Origin: an uncultured Anaerolineaceae bacterium
GTDB lineage: Bacteria; Chloroflexota; Anaerolineae; Anaerolineales; Anaerolineaceae
Length of the DNA: 5,629 bases
Direction: 5' to 3'
Assembly: GCA_937907495.1 (NCBI GenBank)
Contig: CALESS010000572.1
Span: 1-5,629 of the forward strand
In this document: piece by piece, positions 1-4,955 of the stretch
How the letters are laid out: the number at the start of each line of letters is the position of its first letter
Position numbering within the stretch: the stretch's first letter is position 1
Position numbers and translations under genes: made by a program
The notes under the pieces: generated by a model
What the model saw: only the letters and a program-made list of their open reading frames with translations
What the model was told of the DNA's origin: nothing
Database searches by the model: none

Positions 1-109
1 CACCATCATTATAAACCATCCCCGCCCGGCCCATCCGTTAGCGGAAACTGTAAGACAAGCTTCAGCTTGTTGGGATACCGCAAGCTAAAGCGTGCGTTAC
101 GGCGTTTTT

Positions 110-160
110 GTAAGACAAGCTTTAGCTTGTCCACATCCCGCAAGCTTAAGCTTGCGTTAC
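110..160. repeat. 51-bp exact direct repeat, copy 1 (A2-B2)
   Basis: The whole A2-linker-B2 block is identical to 338-388, at an offset of 228 bp. Exact identity over 51 bp within a small array of otherwise diverged units points to recent duplication or gene conversion. Confidence 0.93.
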
Positions 161-178
161 TGCGTGTCAAATACCGCA
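138..178. repeat. 41-bp exact direct repeat (partner at 234-274)
   Basis: The perfect B palindrome plus its 18-nt linker (ttactgcgtgtcaaatac) and the start of the next B unit recur exactly at 234-274, 96 bp downstream. This repeat marks a B-B module duplication distinct from the 51-bp A-B duplication. Confidence 0.9.
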
Positions 179-337
179 GGCTGATGCGTGCGTTACAGCG
201 TTATCGTAAGACAAGCTTCAGCTTGTTGCGATACCGCAAGCTTAAGCTTGCGTTACTGCGTGTCAAATACCGCAAGCTAAAGCGTGCGTTTCGGCTTGTC
301 CAACACCGCAGGCTTATGCGTGCATTATAGCGTTATC

Positions 338-388
338 GTAAGACAAGCTTTAGCTTGTCCACATCCCGCAAGCTTAAGCTTGCGTTAC
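338..388. repeat. 51-bp exact direct repeat, copy 2 (A4-B7)
   Basis: Identical to 110-160. This is the last block of the array, ending 27 bp before the -35 box of the regulator promoter, so the hairpins sit directly upstream of the transcription start region. Confidence 0.93.
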
Positions 389-415
389 AGTGCAACCTGC
401 GGTCGTAAAAAACGC

Positions 416-444
416 TTGACATAATACTGAAAAATTGCTACTAT
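416..444 (+). promoter_or_regulatory. Sigma-70-type promoter of the XRE-cupin regulator gene
   Basis: A perfect -35 box TTGACA (416-421) is followed by a 17-bp spacer and TACTAT (439-444), with an extended -10 TG at 436-437. An alternative -10, TATGAT (442-447), would need a 20-bp spacer. The predicted transcript start is near 451, giving a leader of about 35 nt before the ATG at 486. The match is seen; activity is inferred. Confidence 0.8.
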
Positions 445-457
445 GATACAGAAATTT
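424..457 (+). promoter_or_regulatory. Candidate operator: direct repeat overlapping the promoter
   Basis: ATACTGAAAAATT (424-436) and ATACAGAAATTT (446-457) are similar blocks 22 bp apart, about two helical turns, lying on the spacer and just past the -10 box. A second direct repeat, TTCAC at 459-463 and 467-471, lies in the leader between a T-run and an A-run. Either could bind the XRE regulator for autocontrol. This is inferred from position only. Confidence 0.3.
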
Positions 458-485
458 TTTCACTCATTCACAAAAAAGGCATATC

Positions 486-1094
486 ATGGAAACACTCGGT
501 TCTCGCATCCGTGAGCTGCGCCAAACCCGCAACCTGACGCTGGAACAGGTGGCGGCGGAAAGCGGTTTCTCCGTTTCGTTTCTGAGCATGGTTGAGCGCG
601 ACAAGGTCTCCATCAGCGTGGATAACCTGGAGAAACTGGCGCGCTATTACAACGTACACATGGTACATTTCTTCACCGGACCGGAAGAAAGCCCGGTGCA
701 GGTCACCCGCCGCAGCCAGGTGCTGGAAAACCTGGAGCGCAAGAACGGCGGCCCTGCCACTGTCACCTTGCTCTCCAACCGGGCAAACGCCCGCATGGAG
801 CCGCTATTGGTCTCGATTGCCCCCGGTCAGGAGGAACCCCACTTCCGCAAGCATGAAGCCGATACCCTGGTCATCATCCTGCGAGGGCAGGCCCGCCTGA
901 TTTCGGAAACCGGCGAGGAAACCCAGCTGAACGAAGGCGATATCGCCTATTACCTCAACCAGCCCCACCGGCGCTTCATCAACGGCAGCCCTGACCAACC
1001 CTTGCTGCTGGTTGCCATCACTGCTCCGGTCACCAGCAGCCTGGATGAATTAATCCGCGCCCGCGAGGGGAATTGGGATATGAGCATCCAATAA
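486..1094 (+). CDS. XRE-family transcriptional regulator with C-terminal cupin domain
   Basis: This 202-residue cytoplasmic DNA-binding regulator has a two-domain layout. An HTH_3/XRE helix-turn-helix spans about residues 6-62, with the typical pattern IRELRQTRNLTLEQVA, then SVSFLSMVERDK as recognition helix and SISVDNLEKLARYY. A short linker leads to a cupin barrel at about 105-180, containing PHFRKHEADT, a conserved LRG turn, EGDIAYYLNQPHRR and a final strand. His119, His123, Glu124 and His161 are possible metal or ligand contacts. This length and architecture are typical of XRE-cupin regulators, which sense small molecules and often control an adjacent catabolic or biosynthetic operon. The ATG at 486 is supported by AAAAGG (474-479) at 6-nt spacing and by the promoter upstream. 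It probably represses or activates itself and the downstream operon, but that is inference. The ligand is unknown. Confidence 0.92.
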   Translation: METLGSRIRELRQTRNLTLEQVAAESGFSVSFLSMVERDKVSISVDNLEKLARYYNVHMVHFFTGPEESPVQVTRRSQVLENLERKNGGPATVTLLSNRANARMEPLLVSIAPGQEEPHFRKHEADTLVIILRGQARLISETGEETQLNEGDIAYYLNQPHRRFINGSPDQPLLLVAITAPVTSSLDELIRAREGNWDMSIQ

Positions 1095-1100
1095 TTCCTG

Positions 1101-1131
1101 GCCGCGCCCCTGTGGGCGCGGCTGATTTTTT
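1101..1131 (+). terminator. Intrinsic terminator after the regulator gene
   Basis: A perfect 9-bp stem, gccgcgccc (1101-1109) with gggcgcggc (1114-1122), has a 4-nt loop and is followed three bases later by TTTTTT (1126-1131). It starts 6 nt after the regulator stop codon and ends 6 nt before the Shine-Dalgarno of the next gene. It should end most regulator transcripts, so the downstream genes need read-through or a promoter I did not identify. Confidence 0.9.
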
Positions 1132-1146
1132 CTCACGGAGGCAGGT

Positions 1147-2196
1147 ATGTACTACGACGAATTCCACAACCATAAATGGGCCCGCAACCTGAAGCATGCC
1201 CGCCGCCTGCTGGCGGAAGGCCGGCTGGATGCTTTTTACCACGGCGAGGACCTGCCAGAGGGGGATGTTTACCCCGGTATGCGGGTGATGGCGGCCTATT
1301 GGACTTCAGTGGAGCATGAAATGAAGATGCGGCGCAAAACGCTGCTCAAGGGCGCCAACCACCCGGAGTGGGAATCCGACCCGGAGTTGGTGGCCCAGGC
1401 CCGGGATTTCCACCAGCGCTTTGTGGCGGACATGAAAGAATTGGTGGTGCGGGATGGCATCCTCCCGGCGGAACGGCTGGATGCCCTGGCAGCCGCCGGC
1501 TGGGAAACCCCTGCCAACTGGGCTGAGGTGATGCGCCAGCGCCAGCAAGATTCGCTGGCGGCCCTGGAAACCGGGGCTTTCCCACCCGAACTGGTCGAAG
1601 CCTGGTTCGACTCCTGTCTGCGCTCCGTCTCCAATTATAACCGCTACCTGATCTGGGGCGGGGTGAACGCGGCCGCCCTGGTTCGCCGGGAAGGCCCCGC
1701 CGCCCTCAAAGCGGCAGTGGATGCCACTGCCGAGAACTTCATGTGGGAGATCTCCAAGGAATTTTTTGCCACCGTATTGCCTGCCGCCGGTTTTGAAGAC
1801 ATCGGCGACCTGATGGAGCTGGGTCTGCGCGGGATGTTCGCGGATCAATACTACATCAAGGGTGAAGACCGCGAAGAGGGCGAAAAGACCATCCGCACCA
1901 GCATCCTCAAGAACTGTGAGCTGGCTGGCATCTACCGCCGGGTGGAGTTGTGGAATGGGCTGGCTCCTTGCTCGCTGGGCTACGGCATCTGCCGCTATGA
2001 CGAAGTCCACGGCCAGGCCACGATGATGATCACCATGCCGCCGATGGTCTCGCCTGCCTACCGCCTGCTGAAATCGCTGGCGTTGCATGAAGATGCCACC
2101 GAGTGCGTGTTTGAGCTGACCACCACCCCGGCGGATGATATGGAACGCATCTTAATGGTGCAGGAAAAAGTGTTTGGCCCGGTGGACGAGGAATAG
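1147..2196 (+). CDS. Uncharacterised 349-residue protein, operon lead gene, Cys-containing C-terminal half
   Basis: I do not recognise this family with certainty. There is no signal peptide or membrane segment, so it is probably cytoplasmic. Residues 1-200 are mostly helical and rich in charged and aromatic residues. The C-terminal half (about 200-325) holds the Cys residues: C257 in LKNCELAGIYRRVE, C275 and C282 in APCSLGYGICRYDE, and C320 in HEDATECVFEL. The pattern of a central Cys pair followed by a late Asp-x-x-x-Cys-x-Phe reminds me weakly of L-2-amino-thiazoline-4-carboxylate hydrolase-like and 4-vinyl-reductase-like domains; that is only a hint. The start is set by GGAGG (1137-1141), 5 nt before the ATG. 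It follows the regulator's terminator and is first in the likely operon with the SCP2 and acyltransferase-like genes, so a role in the same pathway is plausible. Function unknown. Confidence 0.85.
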   Translation: MYYDEFHNHKWARNLKHARRLLAEGRLDAFYHGEDLPEGDVYPGMRVMAAYWTSVEHEMKMRRKTLLKGANHPEWESDPELVAQARDFHQRFVADMKELVVRDGILPAERLDALAAAGWETPANWAEVMRQRQQDSLAALETGAFPPELVEAWFDSCLRSVSNYNRYLIWGGVNAAALVRREGPAALKAAVDATAENFMWEISKEFFATVLPAAGFEDIGDLMELGLRGMFADQYYIKGEDREEGEKTIRTSILKNCELAGIYRRVELWNGLAPCSLGYGICRYDEVHGQATMMITMPPMVSPAYRLLKSLALHEDATECVFELTTTPADDMERILMVQEKVFGPVDEE

Positions 2197-2223
2197 CCCC
2201 GAAACCCGGGTTGGAAAGCACAA

Positions 2224-2243
2224 GGGATGAGGCTGCCTCACCC
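2224..2243 (+). other. Hairpin in the 99-nt gap before the SCP2 gene
   Basis: GGG-a-TGAGG (2224-2232), loop ctg, CCTCACCC (2236-2243) forms an 8-bp stem with one bulged A. A second, weaker hairpin CGAAT-caa-ATTCG (2252-2264) follows, then a T6 run at 2272-2277. Neither is a standard terminator, because the strong stem is about 28 nt from the Ts. It may be an RNA processing or stability element that sets the SCP2 level apart from the gene upstream, or a weak terminator. Confidence 0.35.
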
Positions 2244-2295
2244 TCACGCAACGAATCAAATTCGGAATCAATTTTTTCATTAAGGAGAATCAACA

Positions 2296-2628
2296 ATGGC
2301 AACCATAAGCGAAGTCATGGCAAGTCTGCCCACCCTCTTCAAGCCGGAAAAGGCCAAAGGCTGGAACCGGGTAATTTTGTTCGACCTGGCCGGGGAGGAA
2401 CCCGGCAAGTGGACCCTTACCATCCAGGATGGTACCGCCACCGTGGAAGAAGGCTCCAGCACTCCCCCCAAGCTGACCATCATCGGCAAGAGCGAGGACA
2501 TCGTCAAAATGTTCACTGGGGAAGTGCCGCCGATGAAACTGGTGAATGCCAAGCTGATCAAGATGCAAGGCCCGATGATGGATGCGATTGCTTTCTCCGG
2601 GTTGTGGAATTTACCCAAGAAGTATTAG
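2296..2628 (+). CDS. Stand-alone SCP2 sterol/lipid-carrier-domain protein
   Basis: This 110-residue protein is the size of a single SCP2 domain. Its family pattern is clear: an N-terminal helix (residues 3-18), a strand WNRVILFDL, then GKWTLTIQDGTATV, PPKLTIIGKSEDIVKMFTGE and PMKLVNAKLIKMQGPMM, the last being the usual turn before the C-terminal helices (about 95-107). SCP2 domains form a hydrophobic tunnel that binds fatty acyl chains, acyl-CoAs or sterols and can hand them to partner enzymes. No signal peptide is present, so it is cytosolic. The start at ATG 2296 is supported by AAGGAG (2282-2287), 8 nt away. It is followed after 34 nt by the HMGCS-like gene, so I infer that it carries a hydrophobic substrate or product for the acyltransferase-like complex. 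It has no catalytic residues I can identify. Confidence 0.9.
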   Translation: MATISEVMASLPTLFKPEKAKGWNRVILFDLAGEEPGKWTLTIQDGTATVEEGSSTPPKLTIIGKSEDIVKMFTGEVPPMKLVNAKLIKMQGPMMDAIAFSGLWNLPKKY

Positions 2629-2650
2629 GCTTTACCTTTCCGTCTTCACC

Positions 2651-2656
2651 AGGAGG
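2651..2656 (+). promoter_or_regulatory. Shine-Dalgarno deciding the TTG start at 2663
   Basis: A perfect AGGAGG lies 6 nt before TTG at 2663-2665. It fixes the start of the HMGCS-like gene and rules out longer in-frame openings that run back into the SCP2 gene. Confidence 0.88.
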
Positions 2657-2662
2657 ACGCCC

Positions 2663-3745
2663 TTGAAAACCGGCATTCTTGCGTATGGCGTAGCCCTGCC
2701 GAAGTACCGCATCAGCTCCGCCGAGATCTGGAACACCTGGAAGAACCTGGCCACCAGCTTTTTTGATCTGCTCTCGATTGGCGAGCGCGGGGTGCTGGGG
2801 CCGGAGGAAGATACCCTCACCCTGGCCGTGGCCGCCGCCCGCCAGGCGCTGGAGCGCAGCGGCCTGCCCTTGCAGAAGATCGGTGCGGTGCTGCTGGGCA
2901 GCGGCACCAGCCCCTATGCCACCAAGGCTGCCGCCACCGTGATGGTGGATGCACTCGGCCTGCCAGAGCATATCATTGCCACGGATGTGCAATGCGCCGA
3001 CAAATCCGGCTCCACGGCTCTCTGGCTGGCAGCCGGCCTGATCGAGGCCGGGCTGATTGAAAATGCCCTGGTCGTGGCAGCCGATACCATCAACCGCCAC
3101 ACTCCACCCGGCATGGTGCTGGAATATGTGGCATCTGCCGGTGCGGTGGCTTTCGTACTGGGCCGGGAAAACCCAATCGCAACCCTTGAAGCCCTCGCCA
3201 GCCATACCCACGACCAAAATGACTACTTCCGCACGGAAGGCGAGCGCTACATCCAGGCAGGCGCCGGGTTTTACGGCTGGGTGGCCAACTGGGGCCTGCT
3301 CGATCACGTCGTCCCCGCAGGCCAGGCCCTGTTTGCAAAGACCGGCCTGACCCCGGCGGATTTCTCCAAATTTGCTGTACCGCAGAAAACGGGCATCCGC
3401 CCGCTGATGACCATGGGCAAGCTGGAATTGGACATGATGCAGGTGCTGCCATATGTGCTCACCGCCCAGATCGGTGATTGCGGCGCGGCGGGGGTACCGC
3501 TTTCGCTGGCTCACATCCTGGATTTCGCCGAACCCGGCGAGCGGATCGGGGTGATTGATTACGGAGCGGGAGCAGGCTGCGATGCCTGGTGCCTGGTTTG
3601 CAGCGAGGCCATCAACCAACGGCGGCCGGAGAGTGGGCTGGTGATCCAGCTATTGGATGACAAAATCATGGTGGACTACGCGACGATGCTCAAATACGAG
3701 CAAAAGATGCTGCAATCGCCGCACCGCCTGTCGAATTTCTATTAG
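2663..3745 (+). CDS. HMG-CoA synthase/KAS III-like protein, PhlA-type subunit of an acyltransferase complex
   Basis: This is a 360-residue thiolase-fold protein. The TTG start (2663) follows a perfect AGGAGG and puts the family N-terminus (GILAYGVALPKYRI) at residue 4. Other family marks are ERGVLGPEEDTLTLA (41-55), GSGTSPYATKA (79-89), VQCADKSGS (109-117), ADTINRHTPPG (140-150) and DYGAGAGCDAW near the C-terminus. Cys111 sits where HMG-CoA synthases carry the acylated Cys. In my alignment by eye, the catalytic Glu (GSES in archaeal enzymes) is Gly81 and the catalytic His (FHQP) is Pro240. It is therefore unlikely to be a true HMG-CoA synthase. PhlA, the KAS III-like subunit of the diacetylphloroglucinol acylase, is similar in length and, from memory, in its ADTINR and VDY...KYE motifs. 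It lies 14 nt before the thiolase-like gene, and a complex with it is inferred. Confidence 0.87.
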   Translation: MKTGILAYGVALPKYRISSAEIWNTWKNLATSFFDLLSIGERGVLGPEEDTLTLAVAAARQALERSGLPLQKIGAVLLGSGTSPYATKAAATVMVDALGLPEHIIATDVQCADKSGSTALWLAAGLIEAGLIENALVVAADTINRHTPPGMVLEYVASAGAVAFVLGRENPIATLEALASHTHDQNDYFRTEGERYIQAGAGFYGWVANWGLLDHVVPAGQALFAKTGLTPADFSKFAVPQKTGIRPLMTMGKLELDMMQVLPYVLTAQIGDCGAAGVPLSLAHILDFAEPGERIGVIDYGAGAGCDAWCLVCSEAINQRRPESGLVIQLLDDKIMVDYATMLKYEQKMLQSPHRLSNFY

Positions 3746-3759
3746 ACCGGAGGTGCCAG

Positions 3760-4953
3760 ATGGGAAAAATTAACCGCAGAGTGATGATGGTGGGTGGGGC
3801 GATCACCCCGCCGAATATCCCCATGGATTGGAGCTGGCGGCAGATGGCGGCCGAGGTGTTCTGGAACGCACTGCAAAGTGCAGGCATCGCGGTGAAGGAT
3901 GTGGACCTGGTGGCTGCCAACTACAACGACCGGGCCATCGCCGATTCCTCGCCCGGCCCGCAGATTGCGGACGCGCTGGGCATCTTACCCAAACCGGTCA
4001 TCCCGATAGCCAACGCCTGCGCCGGGAACGGCATTGCCTCCTACGCGGCCTGGAATGCCATTGCCTCCGGGCGCTGCGACGTGGTGGTATCGCTCGGCTT
4101 TGCCCGCTCCGACAACTACGACGCCATGGAAGCCATGAATACCCAGGGCAATTATGTGGATTACGATTACATGCTGGGGATGACCCACATCAATTACGGT
4201 TCCATGCGGGATAGCTACTACCGCCGCAAGTACAACGTTCCGTTGGCCGCCGCCGGCACCTGGGCCTATGAGTGCAACTGGTACGCCCGGCGCAACCCGC
4301 TGGCTGCCAATTACAGCAAACCCATGCCGGTATTGGAAGAACTCTGCGCCGATACCCCGGATGCCGAGCGCGACCGCCAGGCAACCAACCGCGGCGGGGT
4401 GGCCTCCGCCATGGTGTTCGCCGGCGAGGATATCGCCCGCCGCTACACCGATCAGCCGGTCTTTTTTGATGTGGCTTACGCCTTCCGCCCGCCCTACATT
4501 GGCAATTTCTTCCACTACCCCGTGGAGGGAATGAAAGAGTATGACCTCGCTGAACTGCCCGGCCTGATGACCGCGGCCCGCGAAGCCTACGAATTTGCCG
4601 GCATCCGCCGTGAAGATGTGAACCTTGTGCAGGTGCATGACCTGACCGCCTACGAAGGCATGATGGCCATCGAAGCGCTCGGCGTCTGCGAGGTGGGCCA
4701 TGGCAAGGAGTATGTACTCTCCGGCGGCATGACGCTGGACAGCAACTGCCCGATCAACACCTATGGCGGCGGCCCGGCCTTTGGCCATGGCTCCGCCGGA
4801 TCAGATTTCCAGGCCGGGGTGCTGGAGAACTTCTGGCAAATCCGCGGCCAGGCAGGTGAGCGCCAGGTGAAGGATGCCAGGGTGGGCGTCAATACCTCCT
4901 ATGGTACCCACCACTCGCTGGATGTCGTGGGTGTGGTTCAGAAAGGCTGGTGA
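3760..4953 (+). CDS. Thiolase-family protein, PhlC-type catalytic subunit
   Basis: This 397-residue cytosolic enzyme is of the SCP2-thiolase/acetyl-CoA acetyltransferase type. The nucleophile is Cys87 in NACAGNG. His143 (GMTHINYGSM), the block QVHDLTAYEG (His293, Tyr298) and AFGHGSAGSD (His343, Ser345) complete an active site. From memory, PhlC uses Cys88, His144, Tyr298, His347 and Ser349, so the layout matches closely. The usual thiolase GHPxGATG is changed to GHGSAGSD, and the C-terminal second-Cys loop (CxG) of degradative thiolases is replaced by NTSYGTHHS (378-386). The Gln-Ile-Arg-Gly-Gln-Ala-Gly segment (360-366) is typical of the DUF35-partnered thiolases. The start at ATG 3760 has GGAGG (3749-3753) at 6 nt. 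It is tightly packed, 14 nt after the HMGCS-like gene and touching the DUF35 gene. It probably catalyses acyl transfer to carbon, or thiolysis or retro-Claisen cleavage. The substrate is unknown. Confidence 0.9.
   Translation: MGKINRRVMMVGGAITPPNIPMDWSWRQMAAEVFWNALQSAGIAVKDVDLVAANYNDRAIADSSPGPQIADALGILPKPVIPIANACAGNGIASYAAWNAIASGRCDVVVSLGFARSDNYDAMEAMNTQGNYVDYDYMLGMTHINYGSMRDSYYRRKYNVPLAAAGTWAYECNWYARRNPLAANYSKPMPVLEELCADTPDAERDRQATNRGGVASAMVFAGEDIARRYTDQPVFFDVAYAFRPPYIGNFFHYPVEGMKEYDLAELPGLMTAAREAYEFAGIRREDVNLVQVHDLTAYEGMMAIEALGVCEVGHGKEYVLSGGMTLDSNCPINTYGGGPAFGHGSAGSDFQAGVLENFWQIRGQAGERQVKDARVGVNTSYGTHHSLDVVGVVQKGW
4942..4946 (+). promoter_or_regulatory. Shine-Dalgarno inside the thiolase 3' end, favours ATG 4956
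   Basis: AAAGG lies 9 nt from ATG 4956 but only 3 nt from the in-frame GTG at 4950, which overlaps the thiolase TGA (GTGA). Spacing favours the ATG. The GTG start would add just two residues. Confidence 0.55.
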
Positions 4954-4955
4954 GC

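Larger units (their letters stand above)
1..330 (+). other. Open frame through the palindrome array; doubtful coding sequence
   Basis: The frame starting at base 1 is open from the window edge to a TAG at 328-330. It stays open past that single stop to a TAA at 406-408. The translation is a Lys/Arg/Leu-rich repeat with units such as YRKLKRAL and CKTSFSLS. All array periods (60, 96, 132 and 36 bp) are multiples of three, which is why the frame survives. It could be the C-terminal end of a gene starting upstream of the window into which the repeats inserted, or an accident of a short in-phase repeat. There is no convincing internal start (the first candidate is TTG at 67, inside element A, without a Shine-Dalgarno). 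I favour non-coding. Confidence 0.2.
50..388. repeat. Composite array of two alternating palindromes (A x4, B x7)
   Basis: Element A (21 bp, gtaag followed by acaagcttYagcttgt) occurs at 50-70, 110-130, 206-226 and 338-358. Element B (18 bp; its perfect form cgcaagcttaagcttgcg is a complete palindrome) occurs at 79-96, 139-156, 175-192, 235-252, 271-288, 307-324 and 367-384. The copies at 79, 175, 271 and 307 are degenerate. Spacing is fixed: A to next B 29 bp, B to next A 31 bp, B to next B 36 bp, so A-to-A distances are 60, 96 and 132 bp. A copies with loop ttca carry the linker tgNgatac, and copies with loop ttta carry ccacatcc; the two types alternate. All of this is seen directly. Each palindrome could form a hairpin in DNA or RNA. 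It resembles REP/BIME-type intergenic palindromic repeats in style. I cannot name a family, and no transposase is visible in the window. Confidence 0.9.

Noticed and set aside
50..388. CRISPR array, because of the 36-bp B-B period
   Set aside because: The linkers between B units are themselves repeated and only 13-18 nt long. There are no unique spacers, and the units are full palindromes that diverge from each other.
1306..2088. 260-residue minus-strand open frame
   Set aside because: It is a shadow of the 349-residue gene, with His/Gln/Gly-rich low-complexity content and no family features.
2252..2277. Intrinsic terminator after the 349-residue gene
   Set aside because: The adjacent stem is only 5 bp and AT-rich, and the T-run begins 7 nt after it. 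This is too weak to call.
2582..2662. Upstream extension of the HMGCS-like gene to ATG 2582
   Set aside because: It would overlap the SCP2 gene by 47 nt and add 27 residues unlike the family N-terminus. The perfect AGGAGG sits just before TTG 2663.
2558..3619. 353-residue minus-strand open frame
   Set aside because: It is antisense to the HMGCS-like gene, has no Shine-Dalgarno or recognisable domain, and has a composition typical of a shadow of GC-rich coding DNA.
3985..4788. 267-residue minus-strand open frame
   Set aside because: It is antisense to the well-supported thiolase gene, with a Gly/Val/His-rich composition and no motifs.
2663..4953. Reading the pair as mevalonate-pathway HMG-CoA synthase and acetoacetyl-CoA thiolase
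   Set aside because: The apparent loss of Glu and His in the first protein and the altered GHP and CxG motifs in the second argue against it. It is kept only as the family background.
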